Notes: generated by a model from the sequence alone, not told the origin. A DNA stretch of 64,000 bases from Sphingomonadales bacterium Ga0077557 (GCA_001464615.1 LNFI01000036.1:1-64000); one strand, 5' to 3'; shown: positions 51,675 through 61,130, numbered from the stretch's first letter. Translations and numbers: made by a program.

Positions 51675-53177
51675 CTATCGACCGGCGGGCTTAACCGAGA
51701 GCAAGCTCGCCAGTTTCGCCTTGAACGCCCGCAGCGCATTGCCGGATAGCTGAGCGACCTGGGTGAAGGACAGATTGCGCGGATTGATCGACACGCCGTT
51801 ACGCCACACTTCATAATGGAGATGCGGGCCGGTCGACATGCCGGTTGAGCCGACATAGCCAATAATCTGGCCCTGCGCGACACGGGTGCCCGACCGCACC
51901 GCGATCCGGCTCATATGGCCATAGCCGGTGGCCAGGCCGCCGCCATGCGTCAGTTTGACGAAATTGCCATAGCCGCTGGTCCGCCCGGCGAGGGTGACAA
52001 TGCCGTCCATGGCGGCGCGGATCGGCGCGCCATAAGGGGCGCCAAAATCCATGCCCTTGTGCATGCGCATCATCCGCATGATCGGGTGGAAACGCATGCC
52101 ATAGCTAGAGGTGAGATGCCCCGCGACGGGCATCGACATGACACCGCGGCGCTCACCAACGCCATTGGCTTCGAACCACTGGCCACCCTTGCTGCTATCG
52201 GCATCGCCGCCCCAGCGCAGCAGCTGGATCTTCTTCCCGTCGCGATCGAGCCCGGCATAGAGAAGTTCGCCCAATTGGACCTCACCCGTCGCCGCGCGTG
52301 CCTGGCGAACGACGATATCGAAGATATTGTCGGCCTGGACATCACGCCCAATCGAAATGCGGCTCGCCAAGGCGCGGATATAGGCTTCGACGGCTTTGGC
52401 TGGCGCACCAGCGGCACGCGCCGAGCGATATAGACTTTGCCCGACCAGCCCACGAATTCTGAGCGGCGTATTGTCGATGGCGATCGGTTGCGGGGTCATC
52501 ACCAGATGGCCACCGGTGCGCGCCACGGCAACGTTCAGATCAAATCGCGCGCGGAATTTCAGATTGTCGAGTGGTCGCGGCACATCGCGGCTCGGTCGCC
52601 GCCCCAGCGTGATCTCAAGCTGCGTACCGGGCTTGATCGTCGATAACGCCACCGCGCGCGCGACCATATCGGCGACGCTGCTCGCCTCGTCGCGGGCGAC
52701 CCCGGCCCGCGTCAGCACGCGCGAAAAATTATCGCCGCTGCCCAGCGTCGCTGCCAGCTCGATCATCGGCCGCTCGGGCGTTTCGGCGAGCGGCGCGACA
52801 AGATCATTGGCGGCGATGCGTCGGCCCGAATTGGCCCCCCAGCCGAGCGGCGCAATTGCCTGCGCCCGGGCTTCTTCCCAGGCCGATCCTTCAAGCGGCG
52901 GCGGGGTCGCCCCGATGAGCGGGTTGTTGAAACCCGGCGAGAGCCAGCAGGTTGCCGTGATGAGCGCAGTGCAGGTTAACGCGCCGCGCCACCAGGTGGC
53001 CGAGCCAATTTGCGCGCCAAGATCGGGCGCCCAATCAATATCAGCAATGCGGGCCCGGAAAGTTTCGAATCGGGTGGCGGGGCTAAGCGGTGCCAGGCTC
53101 CGTCCAAAGGATAGCGCGGCTGCACCGCCTCCCTCGCCCAAGCCATGATCGCTGCGTACAAACACAGCCGCCCCCAC
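51675..53177 (-). CDS. M23-family peptidoglycan endopeptidase
   Basis: A 500-residue membrane-anchored LytM/M23 metallopeptidase. One membrane helix lies near residues 65-85, then LysM-like and OapA-like spacer domains. The C-terminal peptidase has MHKGMDFGAPYGAPI (zinc His and Asp) and STGPHLHYEVWRNG (HxH). It cleaves cross-links in peptidoglycan. The start is uncertain: GTG at 53177 is the first, and GTG at 53165 has a G-rich stretch in front. It diverges from the SUV3-like helicase. Confidence 0.88.
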   Translation of the reverse strand: MGAAVFVRSDHGLGEGGGAAALSFGRSLAPLSPATRFETFRARIADIDWAPDLGAQIGSATWWRGALTCTALITATCWLSPGFNNPLIGATPPPLEGSAWEEARAQAIAPLGWGANSGRRIAANDLVAPLAETPERPMIELAATLGSGDNFSRVLTRAGVARDEASSVADMVARAVALSTIKPGTQLEITLGRRPSRDVPRPLDNLKFRARFDLNVAVARTGGHLVMTPQPIAIDNTPLRIRGLVGQSLYRSARAAGAPAKAVEAYIRALASRISIGRDVQADNIFDIVVRQARAATGEVQLGELLYAGLDRDGKKIQLLRWGGDADSSKGGQWFEANGVGERRGVMSMPVAGHLTSSYGMRFHPIMRMMRMHKGMDFGAPYGAPIRAAMDGIVTLAGRTSGYGNFVKLTHGGGLATGYGHMSRIAVRSGTRVAQGQIIGYVGSTGMSTGPHLHYEVWRNGVSINPRNLSFTQVAQLSGNALRAFKAKLASLLSVKPAGR

Positions 53178-53222
53178 AAAAATGAACGCGCAACCCGCTT
53201 TTGCGCTCCCTAGGAAAAATGA

Positions 53223-53234
53223 CTGTGGCCACAG
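53223..53234. promoter_or_regulatory. CTGTGGCCACAG palindrome
   Basis: A perfect 12-bp palindrome in the divergent gap between the M23 and helicase genes, 46 bp from the M23 GTG. It may be an operator for the peptidase gene. Confidence 0.3.
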
Positions 53235-53302
53235 ACTCCTAAAGTCAAATTAACCCGGTGTGCCAATTGTCCCAATTGCGACGAACGGTGTGACTCAGGG
53301 GA

Positions 53303-53345
53303 CCAACAGAAATGGCAGTTTTCTGGGGCTAACCAACAGAATTGG
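53303..53345 (+). promoter_or_regulatory. 30-bp-spaced direct repeats before the helicase gene
   Basis: CCAACAGAAATGG (53303-53315) and CCAACAGAATTGG (53333-53345) differ in one base and are 30 bp apart, about three helical turns, so a protein could bind both on the same face. They lie 68 bp upstream of the helicase ATG. Confidence 0.4.
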
Positions 53346-53412
53346 TTAATGAAGATTTTTTGTACAACGGCTGGTTGCGTTGCCGGGTCTGCCACGCGAT
53401 CTTGGGGGCATA

Positions 53413-55917
53413 ATGACTGGACCTGCCACCCGCCCGGTCACGGCTGTTTTGGGGCCGACCAATACCGGCAAGACGCACCTCGCGATTGAGCGGATGTGCG
53501 GCCATTCGAGTGGCATGATCGGCTTTCCGCTGCGATTGCTGGCGCGCGAAGTCTATGACCGGGTGGTTAAGATCAAAGGCCCGGCCCAGGTTGCGCTGAT
53601 CACGGGTGAGGAAAAGATTCTGCCGCGCGACGCGCGCTGGTTCCTGTGCACCGCCGAAAGCATGCCGCTTGATCGCGATCTTGCCTTTGTCGGTATCGAT
53701 GAGGCGCAATTGGGGGCTGATCCAGAGCGCGGCCATGTCTTCACCGATCGGCTGCTGCGCGCGCGCGGGCGTGAGGAGACGATGATCCTGGGATCAGAAG
53801 CGCTGCGGCCAATGATCAGGGCGCTGATTCCCGATGCCGAGATCGTCAATCGCCCGCGTTTTTCGACGCTCAGCTATGCCGGTGCGCGCAAGATTTCGCG
53901 GTTGCCGCGGCGATCAGTGATCGTCGCCTTTTCGGCGGAGGAGGTTTATGCGGTCGCCGAAATGCTCAGGCGACTGCGCGGCGGGGCGGCGGTGGTGATG
54001 GGCGCGCTGTCGCCGCGCACCCGAAACGCCCAGGTGGCGATGTTCCAGTCTGGCGAGGTCGATTATCTGGTCGCGACCGATGCGATCGGCATGGGGCTCA
54101 ACATGGATGTGGCCCATGTCGCCTTTGCGTCGTTGCGCAAGTTTGACGGCCACCGCCAGCGTCGGCTGACGGTCGCGGAAATGGCGCAGATTGCGGGCCG
54201 TGCCGGCCGACATCAGCGCGACGGCACCTTTGGCGCGCTAAGCGAAACCGGGCCAGGTGCCTTCACGCCGGAGGAAATATTGGCGATTGAAGAGCATCGC
54301 TTTCCCCGGCTTGAGCACCTTCATTGGCGTGAAGGCGAACCGAGCGTGGCGAGCATTGACGATCTGATCGCCGATCTTGAACAACGCCCCTTGTCCCCGG
54401 TGCTGCGGGCGGCCCCTGAAGCCGTTGATCTGGCGGTGCTGAAGCGGCTGGCCGAGGAAGACGGTGTCCGCGATCGGACGCGGGGCGCAGCGACGGTCAA
54501 GCGACTTTGGGCGGCGTGTGGCTTGCCTGATTTCCGCAAATTGGGCGTTGATCCCCATACCCGCTTTGTCGCGCGGGTTCATGGCTATCTGTCGACGGGC
54601 ACCGGCCATGTCCCGCATGATTGGTTCGCCGCCGAGATCGCAAGGCTCGACAATGTGAACGGCGATGTCGAAACGATTGCCGGGCGGATCGCTGGGGCCA
54701 GAAGCTGGGCCTATATTGCCAACCGGGCCGACTGGATGGCCGAGCCACAGCTTTGGGCGGCGCGGACCAGTGCGTTGGAAGAACGATTGTCGGATGCGCT
54801 GCACGATCGGCTGACCCAGCGCTTTGTGGATCGGCGGACCACGGTGTTGATGCGCCAGCTTGGCGGCGATGCCGGCGCGCTGGCGGTAACGGTGGCCGAA
54901 GACGGCGCGGTATCGGTGGAGGATCAGTCGATCGGCCGACTGGAGGGGTTTCATTTCGTCGTCGCGGCCGACGCGCGGGCGAGCGATAAAAGGCTGTTGC
55001 TGGCGGCGGCGGAGACCCGATTGGGCGCTGAACGGGCGCGGCGGGCGGCGGCGCTGGCGACGGCGCCGGATGGTGCACTGGCGCTTGGCACGGGCGAGCG
55101 CCCTGAGATTTGCTGGGCTGGCCATCCGGTTGCGTATTTGCGACCGGGGCCAGCGCTGACCCGGCCGCGGATCGAGCTCGTGCGCGCGCTCGATTGCCTC
55201 GACAAGGCCGATCGTGACCGTATCAAAGCGCGGCTGGAGGGCTGGGTGGCGGCACAAGTCGCCCGCCATGCGGCGGCGATTGCTGCGGTTGAGGCAATGG
55301 CGCGTGATCCCGCCGCGACTGCCGCGTTGCGCGTGATTGCGGCGGCGCTGGGCACAGGCGCAGGGCTGGCGGCGCGGTTGCCGCTTGGCGAGGCGATCGA
55401 GGCGCTGGTTGGCACGGATCGCCAGCGGCTGCGCAAGGCCGGGATCGTCATCGGCGCGCTAGATCTATTCGATCCGCGCCTGCTGAAACCCGTGGCCATG
55501 CGCTGGCGCGTCGCTCTGCTGGCAGCGCAATCGGGCAAGGCGCTGGCGACGCTGCCGCCGCCCGGCGCCACGGTGCTGGCGCGCGGCGCGCCCGGCGCTA
55601 GCGCGGTAATGGGTTTTCGCGACATTGGGGCGCAGGCCGTGCGGATCGATCTGGTCGAGCGGCTGGCGCGCGCCGCGCATTACGCGCGCGCCGGCAAAGC
55701 ACCCTTCACCCCCGATTCGGCGCTGGCAACATCGATCGGCATTGCGCCGGCGACCGTTGACCGGTTGATGGGGCAGCTTGGTTTTCGTGCGGCGCCGCCT
55801 GAGGCCGGGGTCTCGCGCTGGGTGTGGCGCGGGCGGCCGCCACGGGTGAAGGCGGTGACAGCGCCTCGCGATAATGCCTTTGCCGTGCTCGCGCAGATCA
55901 CCGGTCGCCATGGCTGA
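53413..55917 (+). CDS. SUV3-like RNA helicase
   Basis: An 834-residue superfamily 2 helicase resembling the mitochondrial Suv3 degradosome helicase. Walker A is GPTNTGKT (14-21), DEAQ is at 96-99, and motif VI lies in AQIAGRAGRHQRDGT. The C-terminal 450 residues are alanine-rich and family-specific. Alphaproteobacterial members are thought to act in RNA processing. The ATG at 53413 (MTGPATRPVTAV) is the natural start. The S4 gene follows by 6 bp, so the two form a pair. Confidence 0.92.
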   Translation: MTGPATRPVTAVLGPTNTGKTHLAIERMCGHSSGMIGFPLRLLAREVYDRVVKIKGPAQVALITGEEKILPRDARWFLCTAESMPLDRDLAFVGIDEAQLGADPERGHVFTDRLLRARGREETMILGSEALRPMIRALIPDAEIVNRPRFSTLSYAGARKISRLPRRSVIVAFSAEEVYAVAEMLRRLRGGAAVVMGALSPRTRNAQVAMFQSGEVDYLVATDAIGMGLNMDVAHVAFASLRKFDGHRQRRLTVAEMAQIAGRAGRHQRDGTFGALSETGPGAFTPEEILAIEEHRFPRLEHLHWREGEPSVASIDDLIADLEQRPLSPVLRAAPEAVDLAVLKRLAEEDGVRDRTRGAATVKRLWAACGLPDFRKLGVDPHTRFVARVHGYLSTGTGHVPHDWFAAEIARLDNVNGDVETIAGRIAGARSWAYIANRADWMAEPQLWAARTSALEERLSDALHDRLTQRFVDRRTTVLMRQLGGDAGALAVTVAEDGAVSVEDQSIGRLEGFHFVVAADARASDKRLLLAAAETRLGAERARRAAALATAPDGALALGTGERPEICWAGHPVAYLRPGPALTRPRIELVRALDCLDKADRDRIKARLEGWVAAQVARHAAAIAAVEAMARDPAATAALRVIAAALGTGAGLAARLPLGEAIEALVGTDRQRLRKAGIVIGALDLFDPRLLKPVAMRWRVALLAAQSGKALATLPPPGATVLARGAPGASAVMGFRDIGAQAVRIDLVERLARAAHYARAGKAPFTPDSALATSIGIAPATVDRLMGQLGFRAAPPEAGVSRWVWRGRPPRVKAVTAPRDNAFAVLAQITGRHG

Positions 55918-55923
55918 GCCGCA

Positions 55924-56229
55924 ATGCCGGGCCTAGTCGGGCGCTCACAAGCGCCAGACTCCGCACCGACCCTCAGGATTGATAAATTCCTTTGGTTTGC
56001 GCGGCTCGCCCGGTCGCGCAGCGCCGCGCAAGCGCTGGCGGAAGCAGGGGCGATCCGGCTCGATGGGCGCCGGGTCGACCGGGCACATACGCCCGTGCGG
56101 GTTGGATCGGTGATCGCCTTTGTGCAGGGCGATGCGGTGCGTGTGCTTCGGGTGCTGGCGCTGCCTAGCCGACGGGGACCGGCCAGCGAGGCCGCTACGC
56201 TATTCGCCGATGCAGCAAAGCCCTGTTGA
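55924..56229 (+). CDS. S4-domain RNA-binding protein (Hsp15-like)
   Basis: A 101-residue protein with an S4 RNA-binding domain: LRIDKFLWFARLARSRSAAQALAEAGAIRLDGRRV, then VRVGSVIAFVQGDAVRVLRV. HslR/Hsp15 binds stalled 50S subunits with nascent chains. The start at ATG 55924 is 6 bp after the helicase stop and leaves a short non-conserved leader before the S4 domain. The position next to an RNA helicase suggests a shared role in RNA or ribosome handling. Confidence 0.88.
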   Translation: MPGLVGRSQAPDSAPTLRIDKFLWFARLARSRSAAQALAEAGAIRLDGRRVDRAHTPVRVGSVIAFVQGDAVRVLRVLALPSRRGPASEAATLFADAAKPC

Positions 56230-56297
56230 CGGGCAACAGGTGCGCGCATAGCAGAAGCCAGATATCCACCCAGAAATTCATTGGGAGTTAGCCGAGC

Positions 56298-56636
56298 ATG
56301 ACCTACGTCGTTACCGACGCCTGCATCCGTTGCAAATATATGGACTGTGTCGAGGTCTGCCCGGTCGATTGCTTCTATGAAGGCGAAAATATGCTGGTGA
56401 TCAATCCCAGCGAATGCATCGATTGCGGCGTTTGCGAGCCCGAATGCCCGGCTGAGGCGATTTTGCCCGATACCGAAAGCGGGCTGGAAAAATGGCTCGA
56501 ACTCAATACCAAATTTTCGGCCGAATGGCCCAATATTACCCGCAAGCGCGAGAGCCCGGCTGATGCCGATGAGTTCAAGGGCCGCGAGGGCAAATATGAA
56601 GAACTCTTCTCGCCAGAGCCCGGCGAGGGCGATTGA
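56298..56636 (+). CDS. fdxA: Ferredoxin FdxA (3Fe-4S/4Fe-4S)
   Basis: A 112-residue dicluster ferredoxin close to Azotobacter FdI-type FdxA. The cysteine pattern is C9, C12, C17, C21, C25 and C40, C43, C46, C50, which supports one 3Fe-4S and one 4Fe-4S cluster. The C-terminal extension ([21 protein letters not shown]) is the FdxA signature. GGGAG precedes the ATG. It transfers electrons at low potential; the partner is not in the window. Confidence 0.95.
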   Translation: MTYVVTDACIRCKYMDCVEVCPVDCFYEGENMLVINPSECIDCGVCEPECPAEAILPDTESGLEKWLELNTKFSAEWPNITRKRESPADADEFKGREGKYEELFSPEPGEGD

Positions 56637-57003
56637 CGCCAAAGCCGTCTAAAGACGGGAGCCTGGCGCGCCAGCAGCGGGCCGCCAGTATCGGCTAATG
56701 TCAAGATTTATCGCACGGGACGGGCAGCTAGCTCCCGGCGTTTCGACTGGCCTGCCCAGTTGGGTAAGGACCGGCAACCACGGTCCGGTGCGCGGGTCGG
56801 CAGGTGCCGGGCCCGCCGCTGTTCGTGCGTCGGCGCGGCGACGACTGGTATTTTTGTGACGACTATGTTAAAGAGGCTTTGACGGCGGTTCCGATCGGTG
56901 CCGTCGCTACGGAGACTCACACGCACACCGCCCCAACCGCGCCGACCGCCAAGGCCGCAAGCGCGCTCCCCCTGGGGCTATGATCACGGAAAGGCTCAAC
57001 AGA
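56637..57003. other. 367-bp gap between fdxA and carD
   Basis: No gene is seen. Structure elements include CCGTC-TAAA-GACGG (56645-56658), a perfect palindrome CTGGCGCGCCAG (56663-56674) and GC-rich pairing stretches at about 56765-56845. These may form a structured carD leader. TATGTT at 56864-56869 is a possible -10 without a clear -35 element. The last 24 bases carry an in-frame ATG (56980) that could extend carD by 8 codons. Confidence 0.5.
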
Positions 57004-57537
57004 ATGGCTGCCAAGGCGCTGTCCTTCGACGTCGGTGACTATGTTGTTTACCCCAAGCACGGCGTTGGCCGTGTTATCGAACTGCAGCGGCAGGAGATCG
57101 CCGGCATGCAGCTGGAACTCTATGTCTTGCGGTTCGAAAAAGAACGCATGACGCTGCGTGTACCCACCAACAAGGCCGAAAGCGTCGGCATGCGCAAATT
57201 GTCTTCGGACAAGACGCTGCGTGAGGCGCTTGATACGCTGACCGGCAAACCGCGCGTGAAGCGGACGATGTGGTCGCGTCGTGCCCAGGAATATGAAGCC
57301 AAGATCAACTCGGGCGATCTCGTATCGATTGCCGAAGTGGTCCGTGATTTGTTCCGGGCCGATGATCAGCCCGAACAAAGCTATTCCGAACGCCAGATCT
57401 TCGAAGCCGCCACCAGCCGCCTCGCGCGCGAACTGGCGGCGATGGAGCAGGTTGACGAGCCGACCGCCCAGGAAAAAATCCTGGAAATCCTGCGCAAGGC
57501 TGCAGCTATCCACAACAAGGACAAAGAACCCGCCTGA
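57004..57537 (+). CDS. CarD-family transcription factor
   Basis: A 177-residue protein that binds RNA polymerase beta through its N-terminal Tudor-like domain and stabilises the open complex, especially at rRNA promoters. The N-terminal block FDVGDYVVYPKHGVGRVIELQ and the central VPTNKAESVGMRKLSS are family markers. The C-terminal half is helical and basic (KINSGDLVSIAEVVRDLFRA). I prefer ATG 57004, behind GGAAAGG. A terminator follows at 57565-57596. Confidence 0.92.
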   Translation: MAAKALSFDVGDYVVYPKHGVGRVIELQRQEIAGMQLELYVLRFEKERMTLRVPTNKAESVGMRKLSSDKTLREALDTLTGKPRVKRTMWSRRAQEYEAKINSGDLVSIAEVVRDLFRADDQPEQSYSERQIFEAATSRLARELAAMEQVDEPTAQEKILEILRKAAAIHNKDKEPA

Positions 57538-57564
57538 TCAAGGCGGTTTTCCGATGATCCATCA

Positions 57565-57596
57565 AGGGGTGGCCGGCAACGGTCACCCTTTTTTGT
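57565..57596 (+). terminator. Intrinsic terminator of carD
   Basis: AAGGGGTGGCCG-GCAA-CGGTCACCCTT folds with one bulged G and one G-U pair, and a run of T residues follows. It begins 28 bp past the carD stop. Confidence 0.8.
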
Positions 57597-57603
57597 TTGG
57601 CGA

Positions 57604-57642
57604 TTGCGATCCATATCACAGTGTGTTATTTCACCAATACAC
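57604..57642 (+). promoter_or_regulatory. Promoter/operator candidate of the DUF2807 lipoprotein gene
   Basis: TTGCGA (57604-57609), a 17-bp spacer and TATTTC (57627-57632) could be a promoter. GTGT-N12-ACAC (57623-57642) overlaps the -10 and resembles half-site spacing of GntR/YtrA-like operators. The evidence is weak. Confidence 0.3.
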
Positions 57643-57658
57643 AATGAAGGGATGAGCG

Positions 57659-58399
57659 ATGCGTAAGATCACCGTGCTGGCCATGATGACGGCGATGATA
57701 CCCCTGGCCGCCTGTTCGGGCGCGGGCATTTTCGACAAGGGTGATGCCGTGCCGGCCACGGGCACGGGCACGTCGCGCACCTTTCCGGTCGCCGATTTTA
57801 CCGGCGTGGCGCTGCGTGGATCGGACGATGTCGACATCAAGCTCGCCGATAGTTTCAGTGTTCGTGCTGAGGGCCCAAGCGAAGTGCTCGACCGGCTCAA
57901 GATCGAGCGTGACGGGACGATGCTCAAGATTGGCCGTAAATCCGATCCCAGTTTCAACTGGGGATCGTCTAAGGGCGCCAAGATTTTCGTCACGCTGCCT
58001 CGGCTCGTTGCCGCGAATGTGGCCGGTTCGGGCGACATGACGGTAGCAGCGGCTGAGGGCGATGATTTCGAGGCGTCAAATGCAGGCTCGGGCAGCATCA
58101 CCATCGCCGCGCTCAAGGTGAAATCGGCAGAGTTCAACATCGCCGGTTCGGGCGAGATCACCGCCAAAGGCAGCGCTGGCACGCTGAAAATGGCGATTGC
58201 CGGGTCGGGCGATATCAATGCCGCTGGCGTCAAGGCCAGCCAGGCGGATGCCTCAATTGCCGGTTCGGGCAGCATCAGCGCTGATGTCGACGGGTCGGCA
58301 ACGGTATCGATCATGGGATCGGGTGATGTTGATATGGGCAAGAACGCGACCTGCACCACCAGCAAAATGGGATCAGGTACGGTCACCTGCGGCAAGTAA
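57659..58399 (+). CDS. DUF2807 lipoprotein (head GIN domain)
   Basis: A 246-residue secreted lipoprotein: the signal ends in LAAC with Cys19. The rest is a right-handed beta-helix of the DUF2807 family, seen as repeated AGSGxI units (VAGSGDMTV, AGSGSITIA, AGSGEITA, AGSGDINAA, AGSGSISAD, MGSGDVDMG) about every 18-20 residues. The function is unknown; such domains often sit in envelope or stress-linked genes. A second DUF2807 protein follows at once. Confidence 0.85.
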   Translation: MRKITVLAMMTAMIPLAACSGAGIFDKGDAVPATGTGTSRTFPVADFTGVALRGSDDVDIKLADSFSVRAEGPSEVLDRLKIERDGTMLKIGRKSDPSFNWGSSKGAKIFVTLPRLVAANVAGSGDMTVAAAEGDDFEASNAGSGSITIAALKVKSAEFNIAGSGEITAKGSAGTLKMAIAGSGDINAAGVKASQADASIAGSGSISADVDGSATVSIMGSGDVDMGKNATCTTSKMGSGTVTCGK

Positions 58400-58449
58400 C
58401 ATTGCCGCCGGGCTTGTCGATGGGGGTGAATCGGTGCGATGCAGCCGGG

Positions 58450-59145
58450 ATGTATCGAGCATTGTTGTTGCCCCTGCTGATCATGACGGCGACGCCGACA
58501 GTCGCCGCCGAGCGAAGCTATACCTTTGCCAGCTTTGATCGAATCCGGATCGAGGGACCCTATGAGGTCACGCTGACCACCGGCAAAACCCCGGGCGGGC
58601 GGGCGATTGGCGAAGACCGCGTGCTCGATACGCTGACGATCAGCGTTGAAGGGCAAACCTTAATCGTCCGGTCCCGCCCGCTCGCGGTCGGCGAGCCACC
58701 ACCGCCGCCCAAAATTCCGCTGGTGATCACGCTGGCGACGCCCGGTTTGCGCGGGGCGGCCGTCAATGGCGGCGGTCGGCTGAAGATTATACGGATGGTC
58801 GGCCAACGACTCGATTTGTCAGTCAATGGCGCGGGCGGGCTGACCATAGCGGGAATCGACGCTGATCAGCTCACCGCCACAGTGATTGGTGCGGGCACGA
58901 TGACCTTGGCCGGGCGCAGCGGCCGTGCGCGGGTGCAGCTTTCCGGTCCAGGTACCGTCACTGCCTCAGCGCTGATCGTCAATGATCTGATTGCGCGATC
59001 AGAAGGCACGGGCGAGATGCGGCTGGCCGCGCGCTATACCGCTGATGTGTCCTCAACCGGGCTAGGTGCAATTAGCGTTGCCGGCAACCCGGCTTGCAAG
59101 GTCCAATCGATCGGCGGCGGGCCGATCCTGTGCAACTCAAAGTAA
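58450..59145 (+). CDS. Second DUF2807-domain secreted protein
   Basis: A 231-residue exported protein with a standard signal peptide (ending TVAA) and no lipobox. The rest is a beta-helix of the DUF2807 type with degenerate repeats (NGGGRLKI, NGAGGLTIAG, IGAGTMTLAG, SGPGTVTAS). It starts 50 bp after the first DUF2807 gene; the two look like a tandem duplication that has diverged. I use ATG 58450, which gives a proper signal peptide. The end overlaps DUF1489 by 9 bp. Confidence 0.8.
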   Translation: MYRALLLPLLIMTATPTVAAERSYTFASFDRIRIEGPYEVTLTTGKTPGGRAIGEDRVLDTLTISVEGQTLIVRSRPLAVGEPPPPPKIPLVITLATPGLRGAAVNGGGRLKIIRMVGQRLDLSVNGAGGLTIAGIDADQLTATVIGAGTMTLAGRSGRARVQLSGPGTVTASALIVNDLIARSEGTGEMRLAARYTADVSSTGLGAISVAGNPACKVQSIGGGPILCNSK

Positions 59146-59553
59146 CGCCATCGCGGCCAGCTTGCTCATCAAGGCAGCGGGCATCTGATCATTGTCGCTT
59201 GCATCCCCGATCAGATCGGTGGGGGCATCGCCCTGTTCCAGATAGCGCCAGCCCTGATGCGCGCGTTTCGGCACAGCCCTGACCAGCACGAGGTGCGGAT
59301 CGAGCAGGATTGCCACCTTTCCCGCGTCCGCTTCGCCAAAGCCGGTGATTAGCGATCGAGCGACCAGCTGATGCTTGAGGATCCAGAACAAGGATCCCCC
59401 TGCTGCTTGCGGACCGACAATTTCTTCATGCCGCTTGGGCAGGTAGCGCGTGGTCAGAAACAGCGGCCCCTCGGTCGCGCGCGCACGCAGCCGCTCAGCA
59501 AGATGATCGATACTGGTCGCGCCGAACGCGACCTTGGTAAGATGAAGCGGCAT
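59137..59553 (-). CDS. DUF1489-family protein
   Basis: A 138-residue alphaproteobacterial protein of unknown function. The family pattern is MPLHLTKVAFGATSIDHL at the start, then TTRYLPKRHEEI, GGSLFWILKHQLVARSLI and DPHLVLVRAVPKRAHQGWRYL. It is 39 bp downstream of mgtE on the same strand, so it may be co-transcribed. Confidence 0.78.
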   Translation of the reverse strand: MPLHLTKVAFGATSIDHLAERLRARATEGPLFLTTRYLPKRHEEIVGPQAAGGSLFWILKHQLVARSLITGFGEADAGKVAILLDPHLVLVRAVPKRAHQGWRYLEQGDAPTDLIGDASDNDQMPAALMSKLAAMALL

Positions 59554-59592
59554 TATCGTGATCGCGTGCGACCGCCGGGGCAGATCGTCAAG

Positions 59593-60993
59593 TCACCCCG
59601 TCAGCCCGGTGAGCGCCGCCAGCCCCAAAAACGCGAAAAAGCCCATTGAATCGGTCGTCATCGTCACGAAGATCGACGAGGAAACCGCCGGGTCGGTGCG
59701 CATCCGATCAAGCGTGACCGGCACCAGCACGCCTGCAAGCCCCGCGACAAGGATGTTCGTCATCATCGCCGCAGCAATCACCGCGCCGAGTTGCGGATTG
59801 CGGAACACCAACGTGACGCCGATGCCGATGATCACGGCAATCGTCGCGCCGTTGAGCAGCGCGACGCGGATCTCGCGCCGGATCGTCCGCCAGGTGTTTG
59901 AATCGGTAAGCTGGTTAGTGGCGATTGCGCGCACCGTCACTGCCATTGTCTGCGTCCCCGCATTGCCGCCAACACCAGCGACGATTGGCATCAGCGTGGC
60001 AAGTGCAACCATCCGGGCGATCGTGCCTTCAAACAGCGCGATGATTGATGAGGCAAGCAGCGCCGTGAACAGATTGGCGATCAGCCAGCGCACACGCGTC
60101 TTATAGCTTTCGACCACCGGCTCGTTGATGTCGCCTTCACCCGCGCCCGACAGCCGCAGAATATCCTCGCCGGCCTCCTGACTGATGATATGGACGATAT
60201 CGTCAACGGTGATCATGCCGACCAGCCGTCCGGCCGGATCGACGACGGCGGCGGAGATCAGCGCATATTTCTGGAAGCGAAGGGCGACCTCTTCCTGGTC
60301 CATCTCGACCGGGATCAGCGTCTGTTCACGCTTCATGACATCGGCCATGGAGACGATGCGCGGCGTGCGCATGATCCAGGAAAGCTGGCACGTGCCCAGC
60401 GGCTTGTGCGCGGGATCGACGACGAAGATTTCCCAGAAATCGGTGGTCAGATCGTCATTGCCGCGCAGATAATCGAGCACATCGCCGACCGTCCAATGCT
60501 CCGGCACCGCGATCAGTTCGCGCTGCATCAGGCGACCGGCAGACTCCTCAGGGTACGACAGCGCCTCTTCAATCGCGGCGCGATCATCAGGATCAAGCGC
60601 GCGCAGCACTGCGCGCTGATCGCTCTCCTCCATATCCTCGATGATCGCGACGGCGTCGTCGGTATCGAGTTCGGCGGCGATCGTCGCGACCTGATGCGGC
60701 TCCAGCGCATCGATGAGCGCCTCGCGCACATAATCGTTCATCTCGGCGAACACCTCGCCGTCGAGCAGATCGGCGATGGCGGTGGCGAGCCGGGCGCGCT
60801 GATCCGCCGGCACCAGCTCAAACAGATCGGCGATGTCGGCGGGGTGGAGCGGCTCAACCAGTGCGCGCGCACCCTCGGCATCATCGGCATCGACCGCTGC
60901 CAGCACTGCCGACACAAAAGCCGGCTTCAGTCGATCGTCTTCATCGAGCTGATTAGCCTCAGCTTCGTGTTGATCGAGTTCGGTCTCGCTCAT
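59593..60993 (-). CDS. mgtE: Magnesium transporter MgtE
   Basis: A 466-residue Mg2+ channel. The N domain (helical, ending near residue 150) is followed by two CBS domains (RLMQRELIAVPEHWTVGDVL and TLIPVEMDQEEVALRF), a linker helix and five membrane segments. The pore-helix region carries PIVAGVGGNAGTQTMAVTVRAIA. Mg2+ sensed by the N and CBS domains closes the channel. The ATG at 60993 is the family start. Confidence 0.95.
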   Translation of the reverse strand: MSETELDQHEAEANQLDEDDRLKPAFVSAVLAAVDADDAEGARALVEPLHPADIADLFELVPADQRARLATAIADLLDGEVFAEMNDYVREALIDALEPHQVATIAAELDTDDAVAIIEDMEESDQRAVLRALDPDDRAAIEEALSYPEESAGRLMQRELIAVPEHWTVGDVLDYLRGNDDLTTDFWEIFVVDPAHKPLGTCQLSWIMRTPRIVSMADVMKREQTLIPVEMDQEEVALRFQKYALISAAVVDPAGRLVGMITVDDIVHIISQEAGEDILRLSGAGEGDINEPVVESYKTRVRWLIANLFTALLASSIIALFEGTIARMVALATLMPIVAGVGGNAGTQTMAVTVRAIATNQLTDSNTWRTIRREIRVALLNGATIAVIIGIGVTLVFRNPQLGAVIAAAMMTNILVAGLAGVLVPVTLDRMRTDPAVSSSIFVTMTTDSMGFFAFLGLAALTGLTG

Positions 60994-61130
60994 GGTTTGA
61001 CCTCCCGTCGCTGGCGGCTGCTCCTCCGGGCTCTAGCCGCCTCTGTCGACAAAGCCAATCGCGTCCTATTTGCAAGCGCGCGCCAGCCTCGCTAGGGCCG
61101 CGTCATGTTTTCCACATGCAAGGATGCCCA

